Shown here: positions 16,813-26,291 of the stretch, piece by piece
Numbering within the stretch: position 1 is the stretch's first letter
Layout of the letters: each line of letters opens with the position of its first letter
From: Pseudanabaena sp. Chao 1811
GTDB lineage: Bacteria > Cyanobacteriota > Cyanobacteriia > Pseudanabaenales > Pseudanabaenaceae
Direction: 5' to 3'
Assembly (NCBI RefSeq): GCF_027942295.1
Contig: NZ_CP101416.1
Coordinates: forward strand, 3,024,501 to 3,088,500
DNA length: 64,000 bases
Made by a program: the position numbers and the translations under genes
Notes under the pieces: generated by a model
What the model was told of the DNA's origin: nothing
The model's input: only the letters and a program-made list of their open reading frames with translations
Database searches by the model: none

Positions 16813-17685
16813 ATGCAACCCAAAATTATCATTCATGGCGGTGCTGGTAGCACTGTTGAGAGCAAAGGTGGTTACGAGCCAGTTCGTAAGTCATTGTTTG
16901 CTGTTTTAGAAACTGTTTATCCGATGCTGCTTGATGGCGCGAAGGCGATCGATGCGGTGGTCAAGGCTTGTCAAATGCTGGAAGACGATCCTCGGTTCAA
17001 TGCGGGGACTGGCTCAGTATTACAGTCCGATGGTCAAATCCGCATGAGTGCTTCGATTATGGATGGCGATCGCCAAAGTTTTAGTGGTGTGATCAATACG
17101 GCAAGAGTTAAGAATCCGATTGATCTGGCTAAGCATTTGCAGACTAGCGACGATCGCGTTCTCTCTGATTACGGCTCGGCGGAACTCACTCGCGAATTAG
17201 GCATCCCGATTTACAATCCCCTCACCGATGAACGCCTTGCGGAATGGTTAGAGGAGCGCAAAACAAACTTCAATCGCAAAATGGCAGATGTGGCGATGGG
17301 AACGATCGGTGCGGTAGTTCTCGATCAATATGGCAGCATTGCGGCTGGCACATCCACAGGCGGACGGGGCTTTGAGCGCATTGGCAGAGTTAGCGACTCG
17401 GCAACCCCTGCGGGGAACTATGCCACCAAGTTTGCAGGCGTAAGTTGTACAGGTGTCGGTGAAGACATTCTCGATGAAGGCTTTGCGACTAGAGTGGTGG
17501 TGCGCGTTACCGATGGCATGACCCTTCAGCAAGCGGTCGAAAAATCTATTAATGAAGCAAAAAGTCGCGATCGCGATTTTGGTGCAATATGCCTTGATGC
17601 TACTGGGGCGATCGCGTGGGGCAAAACCTGTCCCGTATTGTTCGCTGCATATCATGACGGCGAAAAAATGCAAGATACACTATAG
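16813..17685 (+). CDS. Isoaspartyl peptidase/L-asparaginase (Ntn hydrolase)
   Basis: A 290-residue plant-type asparaginase precursor. It is expected to cleave itself into alpha and beta subunits before the nucleophilic Thr and then hydrolyse isoaspartyl dipeptides and asparagine. Visible features are the N-terminal IIIHGGAGS, the NAGTGSVLQSDGQIRMSASIMDG segment in two parts, and the autoprocessing site near residues 161-163, where the Thr begins TIGAVVLDQYGSIAAGTSTGG. The substrate-binding VSDSATPAGNYA and TGVGEDIL follow. The mature beta subunit would start at that Thr. The gene is followed by a hairpin at 17692-17735. Relevant to protein repair and possibly cyanophycin breakdown in cyanobacteria; the latter is family knowledge, not shown here. 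Confidence 0.92.
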   Translation: MQPKIIIHGGAGSTVESKGGYEPVRKSLFAVLETVYPMLLDGAKAIDAVVKACQMLEDDPRFNAGTGSVLQSDGQIRMSASIMDGDRQSFSGVINTARVKNPIDLAKHLQTSDDRVLSDYGSAELTRELGIPIYNPLTDERLAEWLEERKTNFNRKMADVAMGTIGAVVLDQYGSIAAGTSTGGRGFERIGRVSDSATPAGNYATKFAGVSCTGVGEDILDEGFATRVVVRVTDGMTLQQAVEKSINEAKSRDRDFGAICLDATGAIAWGKTCPVLFAAYHDGEKMQDTL

Positions 17686-17691
17686 GTATCA

Positions 17692-17735
17692 CTAGTTTTT
17701 TAGAGTTTTAGGCTCTGAAAAACTAGTTTTGATTT
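17692..17735 (+). terminator. Hairpin terminator after the isoaspartyl peptidase gene
   Basis: ACTAGTTTTTTAGAG faces CTCTGAAAAACTAGTTTTG with a 7-nt loop. The stem is AT-rich and ends in a short T tract. Confidence 0.65.
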
Positions 17736-17791
17736 TGTCGCGATTAATTCAAGATGAGCTAAGCTCTTCAAGAGGCATGAACTGAAAATTT

Positions 17792-18805
17792 ATGAAAGAT
17801 GTAATCGTGATCGGCGCAGGGATGGCAGGCTTAATCTGCGCTCAAAAACTCAAGCAAGCGGGACTAGATGTCACCATTGTGGAGAAGTCCGCAGGTGTGG
17901 GTGGAAGGATGGCAACTAGACGCTTGCAAGGCACTTGGGTCGATCATGGCGCACAACTTATTTCTGTAAAAAGCGACAGTTTTGGTAGGTTTATTCGCAA
18001 ACTGACAGAAAAGCACATCGTCCAAGAGTGGACTCGCGATGTCTATCAGCTTTCTGCTTCAGGTTTATTCCCCCCCGATGCGGATAATCGGCATACACGC
18101 TATTGCTGTCCTATGGGCATGACGGCGATCGCCAAATATCTCGGTAGTGAACTGGCGATTATTAACAACACCCGCATTATTGGGGTAAATCACAAAGAGG
18201 CGCAATGGCAATTAGTCACCGATCGCCAAGATATCCTTGAAACCAAAGCGATCGTTTCTACCATTCCTGCGCCACAGTTTTTGCCACTATTTGAGGAAGT
18301 CCTCGCCGCAGCCCCCAGCTTCTTGCAAGCCCTACAGTCGGTCAAATTTGCCCCTAGTGTAACGATTATGGCAGGCTATAACGCTAGTAACTCTGTACCT
18401 ATGGAGTGGCAAGCAATTCGATGTGTTAATGATCCGATTCTGGACTGGATTAGCTACGACAGTAGCAAACATGCCGAAAAAGCAGTACAGCCAGTTTTTG
18501 TTTTACAAAGTACTGCCGAATTTGCTAAGCAATCGATGGAAGAGCCAGATCTAGAAATTGCGGGCAAACCCTTGCTGAATCAAGCAGGTAAATTATTAGC
18601 AAAATGGCTAGCTAGTCCTGAATGGTGGCAAGTGCATCGTTGGCGCTATGCGATCGCCGAAGAATCTTTGGGGGTTTCTTGTCTATCCACATCAATTCCC
18701 TTGTCGCTAGTCTGTGCAGGGGACTGGTGTGCTGGCAAAAATATTGAAGCTGCCTATCATTCAGGACTTGCGGCGGCTGAGTCAGCGATCGAGTTACTAA
18801 AATAA
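17792..18805 (+). CDS. FAD-dependent oxidoreductase (renalase-like, amine oxidase fold)
   Basis: A 337-residue flavoprotein. The N-terminal dinucleotide-binding fold is clear (VIVIGAGMAGLICAQKLKQA, then VTIVEKSAGVGGRMATR), followed by WVDHGAQLIS, as in the COG3380 renalase-like group. The C-terminus carries the second FAD contact, LVCAGDWCAGKNIEAAYHSG. Substrate is unknown; related proteins oxidise dihydronicotinamide isomers or amines. It follows the isoaspartyl peptidase gene by about 100 bp with a hairpin between them, and is itself followed by a strong 28-bp stem terminator. Complete, with an ATG start at 17792. Confidence 0.85.
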   Translation: MKDVIVIGAGMAGLICAQKLKQAGLDVTIVEKSAGVGGRMATRRLQGTWVDHGAQLISVKSDSFGRFIRKLTEKHIVQEWTRDVYQLSASGLFPPDADNRHTRYCCPMGMTAIAKYLGSELAIINNTRIIGVNHKEAQWQLVTDRQDILETKAIVSTIPAPQFLPLFEEVLAAAPSFLQALQSVKFAPSVTIMAGYNASNSVPMEWQAIRCVNDPILDWISYDSSKHAEKAVQPVFVLQSTAEFAKQSMEEPDLEIAGKPLLNQAGKLLAKWLASPEWWQVHRWRYAIAEESLGVSCLSTSIPLSLVCAGDWCAGKNIEAAYHSGLAAAESAIELLK

Positions 18806-18859
18806 AACCCAAAATTGTTTCGGTGGGCTTTGCCCACCGAAACAATTTTGGGTTTTATT
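18801..18859. terminator. Long perfect hairpin after the FAD oxidoreductase gene
   Basis: Two perfect 28-bp arms around a TTT loop, with the centre CGGTGGGC/GCCCACCG and AT-rich outer arms that give A and T tracts. It overlaps the stop codon at 18803-18805. Confidence 0.8.
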
Positions 18860-19010
18860 CCTATGCACGAAGAGAGTGATGGCACTTTAACATAGGCGAT
18901 GACAGCTATAAGCAAAGCAAAGTTGAGATCAAATCGTAACTTTACCTTGCTAAATCATTGACAATTGATGTGATCTTTTGAGATGATTGATGATTGTGAG
19001 ATTTTATTGA

Positions 19011-20336
<1,326 letters not shown>

Positions 20337-20361
20337 AACTAAGCAATCATAAATTACCCAA

Positions 20362-20913
20362 ATGCAATTACAAATTAACGCCTCTACTCGTACCCTATCC
20401 AACAATCGTACCCTCCGTCGCAATGGTCAAATCCCTGCGACCGTATATGGACATAAAGGTGCTGATTCGATCTCAATTACTTTAGATGCTAAAGAAGCAA
20501 CTACTTTGTTACGTGAAGCAACGATTAATAACACATTGATCGAAGTAAATGTAACCGATGGCGACTTTAAAGGCAAAACACTATTGCGTGAAGTCCAAAA
20601 CCATCCTTACAAAAACTCCATTTATCACCTCAGTTTCTTTGCGATCGAGTCGCAATCGAAGATTGAAGTAGATATTCCTCTCCACTTTGTTGGCGTACCT
20701 GTCGGCGTAAAAGTTGGTGGTGGTTCCGTTGATACCATCAAGAACTATGTACGTGTATCTTGCGCTCCTAATAACGTTCCTGAAAGCTTCGAGCTAGATA
20801 TTACTTCTCTCGAAATTGGTAAGGGTATTCACGTTAGCGAAATTCCTTATCCTGAAGGTGTTAAACCTGTAACTGAAGGTACTGCTCTTGTAGTTACTAT
20901 TCTCAAGAAATAA
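20362..20913 (+). CDS. rplY: 50S ribosomal protein L25 (CTC form)
   Basis: Binds 5S rRNA in the large ribosomal subunit. The 183-residue length shows the long TL5/CTC form, with an N-terminal L25 domain (LSNNRTLRRNGQIPATVYGH, LLREVQNHPYKNSIYHLSFF) and a C-terminal beta domain (VGVPVGVKVGGGSVDTIKNYVRV, SLEIGKGIHVSEIPYPEGV). The ATG at 20362 gives the expected N-terminus. It lies 25 bp after purA and ends at a strong terminator. Complete and typical. Confidence 0.95.
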   Translation: MQLQINASTRTLSNNRTLRRNGQIPATVYGHKGADSISITLDAKEATTLLREATINNTLIEVNVTDGDFKGKTLLREVQNHPYKNSIYHLSFFAIESQSKIEVDIPLHFVGVPVGVKVGGGSVDTIKNYVRVSCAPNNVPESFELDITSLEIGKGIHVSEIPYPEGVKPVTEGTALVVTILKK

Positions 20914-20931
20914 AATCGCAAAGCACTTTGC

Positions 20932-20970
20932 GTATAAAAAAGGGGGCGCATTGCGCCCCCTTTTTTATAC
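20932..20970. terminator. Bidirectional terminator between rplY and the CRP-like gene
   Basis: GTATAAAAAAGGGGGCGC faces GCGCCCCCTTTTTTATAC with an ATT loop. The arms are perfect and carry both A6 and T6 tracts. It includes the stop codon of the convergent regulator gene. A smaller stem, CGCAAAG/CTTTGCG, lies just before it. Confidence 0.92.
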
Positions 20971-21594
20971 GAGGATAATATGCCGATCGCGATCAACTTT
21001 GAGCCAACCTTCATCTTGCAATAACTTCATTGCTCTGGTGACGGTGACGCGAGTACTGCTAATAGCACTGGCGAGATGTTGGTGAGTGAGGCGTACAGTG
21101 AGACGAGTACCGCCTTCAACAGGAATACCAACCTCTTGTTTGAGCAACAGTAATATTTGCCGCAACCGCTCCTCCACCCGTTTATTACTGACTAGCGCTA
21201 ACAAAGCTTCGGTCTGCTGAAGACGACGATTTAGATGTTGCAAAATTCCTTGATAAAGTTGTGGAGATTGCTCCAGCTCAGTAAGGGTAAAACGCATCAA
21301 GTCCACATCGGAGAGGGCGATCGCCTGATATGGCTCTAGATTAGTGAGGGGTAAACCAAAGGGCATAGCTTGCACGGCAAAGCCAACCAGCACTTCATCA
21401 CCTGAAGGATGCAGAGTATTTAGTTGTACGACTCCACGACAAACTACCCATACTTCATGGGAATACATAGGAATAATTTGTCCACTTTTGTAAGTGTGCA
21501 TGGTTCGACCGCGATAAATTTCTTCGAGCGATCGCCGCCAATCAATTACAGAAGTTTTGGAATTAAGATCGAAATTAGAAAACGTGTATGTCAT
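20965..21594 (-). CDS. CRP/FNR-family transcriptional regulator
   Basis: A 209-residue regulator. Residues 20-130 form a cNMP-binding-like beta-roll (YKSGQIIPMYSHEVWVVCRG, VQLNTLHPSGDEVLVGFAV). A dimerisation helix with the LVSNKRVEERLRQILLLL pattern follows, and the C-terminal winged helix contains LTHQHLASAISSTRVTVTRAMKLL. In the beta-roll the usual phosphate-binding cassette Glu and Arg are not seen (PFGLPLTNLEPYQAIAL in that position), so it probably does not bind cAMP in the classical way. Targets are unknown. The promoter region is separated from the convergent carboxypeptidase gene by a mobile repeat at 21800-21910. Confidence 0.88.
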   Translation of the reverse strand: MTYTFSNFDLNSKTSVIDWRRSLEEIYRGRTMHTYKSGQIIPMYSHEVWVVCRGVVQLNTLHPSGDEVLVGFAVQAMPFGLPLTNLEPYQAIALSDVDLMRFTLTELEQSPQLYQGILQHLNRRLQQTEALLALVSNKRVEERLRQILLLLKQEVGIPVEGGTRLTVRLTHQHLASAISSTRVTVTRAMKLLQDEGWLKVDRDRHIILV

Positions 21595-21780
21595 ATCGGC
21601 GTGAGGTAGACATTAATGATCCTATGTGTTTCTCGACACTATCAGGTTAAGCTCAGTTTATCAAATCAATAAATTCTTCTTAAATACATATTTCAAGGAT
21701 TTTTTCTTTTAAAACTCATGCCTTGAAGCTACTTACCAAAGATTTCATCTGCCGTAGGTCAGGGATTCATAACAATTATA

Positions 21781-21954
21781 AAACTCCAAAAGTAAAGAAA
21801 CGTCAGTTCGACAAAGGCGGAAAATGGTAAAAATCGCTAAGCGATTTTTACCATTTTCTGCCATTTGTGCGGCGCGAAGCGCCGCACAAATGGCGTTATC
21901 GAACTCACGTTAAAGAAGCGGTGCTTATGCACCGCTTCTTTACTTTTGGAGTTT
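21781..21954. other. 26-bp perfect hairpin split by a mobile repeat
   Basis: The left arm starts at 21781-21799 (AAACTCCAAAAGTAAAGAA), is interrupted by the element at 21800-21910, and resumes at 21918-21924 (GCGGTGC). The right arm is intact at 21929-21954. Removing the element plus one 7-bp target duplication restores a perfect 26-bp stem with a TTAT loop. The original hairpin lies just past the carboxypeptidase stop (21959) and was probably its terminator. Confidence 0.85.
21800..21910 (-). mobile_element. Family A double-hairpin MITE, copy 1 (111 bp)
   Basis: Begins ACGTCAGTTCGA and ends TCGAACTCACGT, with two internal hairpins: one around ATCGCTAAGCGAT with AAAATGGTAAAAATCGCT arms, and one around GCGGCGCGAAGCGCCGC. 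It is flanked on both sides by the 7-bp duplication TAAAGAA (21793-21799 and 21911-21917). Its internal order is reversed relative to the other three copies. The rest of the 21595-21958 intergenic region holds the split hairpin and no gene. Confidence 0.9.
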
Positions 21955-21958
21955 GGTA

Positions 21959-23272
21959 TTACTTGATAACTTCATTGCGATCGCTATCTCGCCAAGGGGT
22001 TTCAGCGAAGCTGGGACTCGGAGACTTGAGCAAGCCCCACTTAGCCACTAAATTTTGCAGTACATTGTCTTGCGATCGGTGGAAATCGTCGATATTTCCC
22101 TCACCACGATTGACAAGTGCAAACCAAATGGGGCCATGCTGCTGGGTTTGCACCACACCTGCTAAAGCACTGACATCAGATAATGTCCCTGTCTTAACAA
22201 TTGCTCCCTTTGGCATTTTACGTCCCTCGATCGTGCCGCAGTTACAATCACTAATGGGGAACAGATCCGCAAGGGTTAAGCCTTCGACTTGGGCGCGATT
22301 ATGTACTGCCATCAGTACTGCAACTACAGCGCGGGGAGAAATTTGATTCGCTTGTCCCAAGCCTGAGCCATTAACTAAGTTAATTTCTGAGATGGGTATC
22401 TCTGTGGCATTTGCGGCGATCGCCGCTACTTGTCTACCGCCACCTAATTGAGAGGCAAGCATCTCCGCCATCTCGTTATTGCTAAAGGTATTCATGCGTT
22501 TGAGGATTTGCCAAAGAGGTAATGACGCATGACGAATTAATGACTTGCTAGAGATATTGCTGGAGGCAAGGCTGGGGACAGTCCGTATATTTCCAAGAAT
22601 TACCAATTGTGGTTTTGGCGTTCCCACAGGCATCGTTGCATATTGCTCCGCAACTTCTCCTTCCCATCGGCTGCTATCAAAGGCTAGGCGCAAAAAATTC
22701 GCCGCCTTTACCAAGTCAGTTTCAAAATTCATGGCAAATCTACCTGTAACGATCAGATTGCCTTGAATGCGTTTGATTCCCAATTGGTTGATCTTATTTG
22801 CCAAAGCGATCGCTTCTTCCCACACAAAAAATGGATCGCCACCACCTTCAATGATCAAGTCACCTTTGAGCGTATCGCCAACCAGATTTCCCGTTATGCT
22901 GATATTGGTAATAAAGCGATAGTTCGATCCCCAAGTTTGCAATGAGGCAAGGGTTGTGACAATTTTTGTTAGCGATGCTGAGGGTAGAGGGCGATTTGAT
23001 AAATTTCCTGAAGCGATTACCCCATCATGGGATTGAATCCATGCACCTTGGGCAGGATTGGGCAGTCCTAATTGTTTGAGTTCATTGAGCATATTCGCGA
23101 TCGCCTGTTTAGCCACAGGATCAGGCGTAGTATTAGCGCTTACCTCTGAGGCTAAGACAGGACGGGTGGCATAGCTCATTAGCGATCGGGGTACTGTGGC
23201 GACCGCACGACCATCGAGAGCTTGGGTCGAAACCGACAATAGTAAAGCGCCAACTAAACTCCACATAGTCAT
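21959..23272 (-). CDS. dacB: D-alanyl-D-alanine carboxypeptidase/endopeptidase (PBP4 type, S13)
   Basis: Periplasmic penicillin-binding protein that trims or cleaves peptidoglycan stem peptides. From the ATG at 23272 it has a signal peptide (MTMWSLVGALLLSVSTQALD) and about 437 residues. The three catalytic motifs are visible: SLTK near residue 100 (nucleophile Ser), SNN in TFSNNEMAEML, and KTG in IVKTGTLSDVSALAG. The in-frame TTG at 23284 would add four residues and is less likely. The gene is slightly shorter than E. coli DacB, as is common in cyanobacteria. It lies 90 bp downstream of gmk on the same strand, and a mobile repeat sits in its downstream hairpin. Confidence 0.92.
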   Translation of the reverse strand: MTMWSLVGALLLSVSTQALDGRAVATVPRSLMSYATRPVLASEVSANTTPDPVAKQAIANMLNELKQLGLPNPAQGAWIQSHDGVIASGNLSNRPLPSASLTKIVTTLASLQTWGSNYRFITNISITGNLVGDTLKGDLIIEGGGDPFFVWEEAIALANKINQLGIKRIQGNLIVTGRFAMNFETDLVKAANFLRLAFDSSRWEGEVAEQYATMPVGTPKPQLVILGNIRTVPSLASSNISSKSLIRHASLPLWQILKRMNTFSNNEMAEMLASQLGGGRQVAAIAANATEIPISEINLVNGSGLGQANQISPRAVVAVLMAVHNRAQVEGLTLADLFPISDCNCGTIEGRKMPKGAIVKTGTLSDVSALAGVVQTQQHGPIWFALVNRGEGNIDDFHRSQDNVLQNLVAKWGLLKSPSPSFAETPWRDSDRNEVIK

Positions 23273-23337
23273 AAAGAAAACCAAAATTAGATTTGTGCTT
23301 GTTTCAGCAAAGCTAGTATAGCTGTCGTCGCTTATAT

Positions 23338-23364
23338 ATAGGTGTATAGCGCACCATACACCTA
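23338..23364. terminator. Small hairpin at the end of gmk
   Basis: TAGGTGTAT faces ATACACCTA around AGCGCACC, next to the gmk stop codon at 23362-23364. It is short and GC-poor, so a weak terminator at best. Confidence 0.45.
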
Positions 23365-23931
23365 ATTAAACATAGCTGTTTCGAGTTGATGCATCGCAAT
23401 TTCTAAGTCGTCATTGACAATGGTGATGTCAAATTCATTGGCAGCCGCTATTTCCAGTTTGGCATGGTGCAAGCGTTTAACAACTTGTTCATCACTATCG
23501 GTACTACGTTGGCGCAACCGACTTTCGAGAACTTCCATTGATGGTGGCGCAATAAAAATTCGCTTGGCACTAGGAAATGATTGGGCAACCTGTCGCGCCC
23601 CTGCGAGTTCAATTTCTAAGAGAACAATTTGCCCTAAAGCGATCGCCTGATCGATGGCTGGCTTGGGAGTACCGTAGAGGTTGCCCGCATATTCCGCCCA
23701 TTCGAGAAATTCACCAGCATCTCGCTTTTGTTCAAACTCATCACGGCTCCAAAAAAAATATTCCCTGCCATGTTCTTCCCCTGCACGGGGCGATCGCGTA
23801 GTTGCAGAGATGGAAAAGAGAATGCGATCGGGATAGCGTTCTAGTAATTTTTGTAAGAGTGTCCCTTTACCGACCCCACTGGGACCCGTGACAACAATGA
23901 GTTTGCCTTCGCCTAATTGACCTTCGCTCAA
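23362..23931 (-). CDS. gmk: Guanylate kinase
   Basis: Phosphorylates GMP to GDP with ATP. The 189-residue protein has the P-loop LIVVTGPSGVGKGTLLQKLL near the N-terminus, the GMP-binding region SATTRSPRAGEEHGREYFFW and EFLEWAEYAGNLYGTP, and the lid/core motif IVLLEIELAGARQV, with RRIFIAPPS-type strand KRIFIAPPS. Typical length, ATG start. In cyanobacteria and Firmicutes gmk often directly follows the DUF370 (remA) gene. Here that gene is upstream on the same strand but about 520 bp away, the gap being filled with palindromes. Confidence 0.96.
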   Translation of the reverse strand: MSEGQLGEGKLIVVTGPSGVGKGTLLQKLLERYPDRILFSISATTRSPRAGEEHGREYFFWSRDEFEQKRDAGEFLEWAEYAGNLYGTPKPAIDQAIALGQIVLLEIELAGARQVAQSFPSAKRIFIAPPSMEVLESRLRQRSTDSDEQVVKRLHHAKLEIAAANEFDITIVNDDLEIAMHQLETAMFN

Positions 23932-23959
23932 CGTTTCGTAAATTCCTGTAATGTTTATT

Positions 23960-24055
23960 TATAGCGCTTTTCAAGCAAGCGAGGTGCAGAGGGTTGTGTC
24001 CCCGCCTTCGGCGGGGACACAACCCTCTACTTCATCTAGATTGGTATACGCTATA
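23960..24055. repeat. Family C palindrome, copy 1
   Basis: Ends TATAGCG and CGCTATA, with AAGCGAGGTGCAGAGG next to the left end and a central perfect hairpin, GGGTTGTGTCCCCGCC/GGCGGGGACACAACCC. A diverged copy lies at 34257-34348. It occupies the gmk-remA gap. Confidence 0.65.
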
Positions 24056-24130
24056 AATCATTCTAGATGACAGAGTCTTATGCGCTGTCATCATAACTAA
24101 GATATTTTATTGATATTTATTTGAACTAAG

Positions 24131-24214
24131 AGGGTAAATACCCCACCGCTCTGCGGTGTGAGTATATTCTAGTAAAAAAGAATTTGATACCCCGTCCGCT
24201 TGCGGCGGGGTGAT
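24131..24214. repeat. Two C/G-rich hairpins in tandem in the gmk-remA gap
   Basis: ACCCCACCGC facing GCGGTGTG at 24140-24160, and TACCCCGTCCGC facing GGCGGGGTGA at 24188-24213, separated by an A-rich spacer. The two are variants of one another. Confidence 0.5.
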
Positions 24215-24266
24215 TCATTAAAAATGCTACTTTGACTCACTTTAATCATGAATATCCTAATAGAGG

Positions 24267-24300
24267 TTTGCCAATGAGTGTATACATGCTCATTGGCAAA
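24267..24300. repeat. Palindrome in the gmk-remA gap
   Basis: TTTGCCAATGAG faces CTCATTGGCAAA, perfect 12-bp arms with a 10-nt loop. No function assigned. Confidence 0.55.
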
Positions 24301-24330
24301 CTAAAAATCAATCCTAATTAAAAGTTTTTA

Positions 24331-24361
24331 GGTTGCATTTTGCCATAGGCAAAATGCAACC
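24331..24361. repeat. Palindrome in the gmk-remA gap
   Basis: GGTTGCATTTTGCC faces GGCAAAATGCAACC with an ATA loop, perfect 14-bp arms. No function assigned. Confidence 0.55.
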
Positions 24362-24410
24362 CGCTATATGCTTATTTTGGGCATAAATTGCTGTAAATAC
24401 TTGAGATTAA

Positions 24411-24452
24411 GCGAAATTAAGGCTCCTCAACTATTAAGGAGCCTTAGTTTCG
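24411..24452. terminator. Terminator after remA
   Basis: GCGAAATTAAGGCTCCT faces AGGAGCCTTAGTTTCG with a 9-nt loop, just past the remA stop. This argues that remA and gmk are no longer one transcript. Confidence 0.7.
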
Positions 24453-24453
24453 T

Positions 24454-24714
24454 TTAATCCGTTGCGCCTTCTTTACTAATTACAAAGCGATTGGCAACGG
24501 TTTCAGGTTGAATTGCGGATAAAACGACATGACTAGAATCGGTGACAATTACAGCTCTAGTCCGCCTACCATAGGTTGCATCAACCAACTTACCGTGCTC
24601 ACGCGCGTCGCTAATAATACGCTTAATCGGGGCAGATTCAGGACTAACGATCGCCACAACTCGGTTCGCGGAAACAATATTGCCAAAGCCAATGTTGATG
24701 AGCTTGATATCCAT
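24454..24714 (-). CDS. remA: DUF370 family protein, RemA-like regulator
   Basis: An 86-residue protein with the full DUF370 pattern: [71 protein letters not shown]. In Bacillus, RemA is a DNA-binding activator of biofilm matrix genes that forms ring-like oligomers; cyanobacterial homologues are conserved but less studied. The basic YGRRTR segment fits DNA binding. It is upstream of gmk on the same strand, the usual neighbourhood, but separated by a palindrome-rich gap and a terminator. Confidence 0.92.
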   Translation of the reverse strand: MDIKLINIGFGNIVSANRVVAIVSPESAPIKRIISDAREHGKLVDATYGRRTRAVIVTDSSHVVLSAIQPETVANRFVISKEGATD

Positions 24715-25020
24715 AATTTTATCGACCTAAAATCGATTTAGAGGTAATGTAGCTTCATTTTTGCAAGTATTATTGCATTGTCCTACAAAAATCGACTAGC
24801 TACGATATATTTTGTCATGTATAGCAGCTATACAGATTGTCTCCAGATTAGGAACATATACTTAGTAATTTTTTTTATGGCAGATGACAAATGAGTAAAT
24901 ACTTAATTTGTCTTAATTTGTGATTGATGTGATCAAGTAGTTCTGTATAGTTAAAGTCCAAAATCGGAGCTTGGATCGCCCACTACGCAAACGATATAAG
25001 ATGCTAGGACTGAAGCTTGC

Positions 25021-25035
25021 TTATACCTAGCTACT
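25021..25035 (-). repeat. Solitary copy of the IS66/MITE end in the remA-trxB gap
   Basis: Read on the minus strand it is AGTAGCTAGGTATAA, one base different from the ends at 1241-1255 and 2256-2270. No palindrome accompanies it. The rest of 24715-25269 contains no recognisable gene; it should hold the divergent remA and trxB promoters. Confidence 0.4.
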
Positions 25036-25198
25036 TATTTATGAAATGAACAAATAAATCAGTTGCAGTATAGGTTGAGGAGCTTTTGTTTGATGGTGGG
25101 TAAAATAGATTCCCCTATAAATTCACAATAAGCTTTCTTAAATTTATTATCGAGAATCATTATAAATCTATTTCTTTGATCTAAACTCGAAATTCTAG

Positions 25199-25245
25199 AA
25201 CCTCGGTTGTGGTGATAACGAATTCACATCACCGCAATAGAGGTT
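25199..25245 (+). promoter_or_regulatory. Leader hairpin 25 bp upstream of trxB
   Basis: AACCTC...TTGTGGTGAT faces ATCACCGCAA...GAGGTT. The stem is interrupted by small bulges and capped by AACGAATTCAC. It has no T tract, so it is more likely a leader structure or a divergent regulator site than a terminator. Confidence 0.4.
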
Positions 25246-25269
25246 TTGCCATTTTAGAACGAAAAGATT

Positions 25270-26238
25270 ATGTCAGATACGATCGCACCTTCTTCTGTTC
25301 AAGACAATGTTAGAGATGTCGTGATAATTGGTTCAGGTCCCGCAGGCTATACTGCTGCCATCTATGCTGGACGTGCCAATCTCCATCCACTAGTATTTGA
25401 GGGATTTCAAAAAGGGGGGATTGCTGGTGGGCAATTGATGACCACGACCGAAGTAGAAAACTTTCCCGGATTTCCCACTGGGATAATGGGACCTCAATTG
25501 ATGATGCAGATGAAGGAGCAAGCGAGTAATTGTGGTGCAGAGTTGGTGATGGAAGATGTGGTTGCTGTAGATTTTAGCGATCGCCCCTTTACTATCAAAT
25601 CCTCATCACGTTCAGTGCAAGCCCATAGCGTGATTATCGCCACAGGTGCGACGGCGAAAAGACTCCATTTGCCAAGCGAAACAAAATATTGGAATCGAGG
25701 AATTTCCGCCTGTGCAGTCTGTGATGGGGCAGCTCCTATCTTTCGGGGCGTGGAATTAGCGGTGGTTGGTGGCGGTGATACGGCAGTTGAAGAAGCCATT
25801 TTCTTAACTAAATATGGCTCAAAGGTACATTTATTAGTACGCAGCGATCGCTTGAGAGCTAGCAAAGTTATGCAGGAGCGCATCTTCAAGCATCCTAAAA
25901 TTACTGTGCATTGGCATTCTCTTCCTGTTGATGTCTATGGCGAAGAGATTGTACAGGGAGTTAAGATTCGTGATGCGATCACTAATGAAGAACGTGATTT
26001 AGCTGTGGGGGGACTTTTTTATGCGATCGGGCATACACCGAATACAGAATTATTTACAGGACAGATAGAACTTGATCCGACGGGTTACATCATTACTAAA
26101 GGAAAATCAACAGCCACAAATATTGAAGGTGTTTATGCCTGTGGGGATGTCCAAGACCATGAATATCGCCAAGCAATTACTGCTGCTGGGACAGGATGTA
26201 TGGCGGCTTTAGAAGTTGAACGTTGGCTTTCTAAGTAG
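25270..26238 (+). CDS. trxB: NADPH-dependent thioredoxin reductase
   Basis: Flavoenzyme that reduces thioredoxin with NADPH. The 322-residue protein has the FAD site ([20 protein letters not shown]), the redox-active CAVC at about residues 146-149 ([11 protein letters not shown]), the NADPH site ([15 protein letters not shown]) and the C-terminal FAD motif [23 protein letters not shown]. There is no C-terminal thioredoxin domain, so it is the stand-alone type. The last codon and stop (AAG TAG) lie inside a copy of the IS66/MITE end sequence, so the 3' terminus may have been altered by insertion. The protein nevertheless ends normally (EVERWLSK). Confidence 0.94.
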   Translation: MSDTIAPSSVQDNVRDVVIIGSGPAGYTAAIYAGRANLHPLVFEGFQKGGIAGGQLMTTTEVENFPGFPTGIMGPQLMMQMKEQASNCGAELVMEDVVAVDFSDRPFTIKSSSRSVQAHSVIIATGATAKRLHLPSETKYWNRGISACAVCDGAAPIFRGVELAVVGGGDTAVEEAIFLTKYGSKVHLLVRSDRLRASKVMQERIFKHPKITVHWHSLPVDVYGEEIVQGVKIRDAITNEERDLAVGGLFYAIGHTPNTELFTGQIELDPTGYIITKGKSTATNIEGVYACGDVQDHEYRQAITAAGTGCMAALEVERWLSK

Positions 26239-26291
26239 CTAGGCAATAGAATCAAAAGCTATAGCGCACGCGCAGCGCGCGCTATAGCTGA
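26232..26291. mobile_element. Partial copy of the IS66-end palindromic element after trxB
   Basis: Starts AAGTAGCTAGGCA, continues with AGAATCAAAAGCTATAGCGC and a hairpin (AGCTATAGCGC/GCGCTATAGCT). It lacks the second AT-rich arm and right end seen in the complete copy at 2256-2355. The trxB stop codon is its first TAG. Confidence 0.55.

Noticed and set aside
23960-24452. CRISPR array in the palindrome-rich gap
   Set aside because: The palindromes differ from one another and are not regularly spaced; there are no identical repeats with unique spacers.
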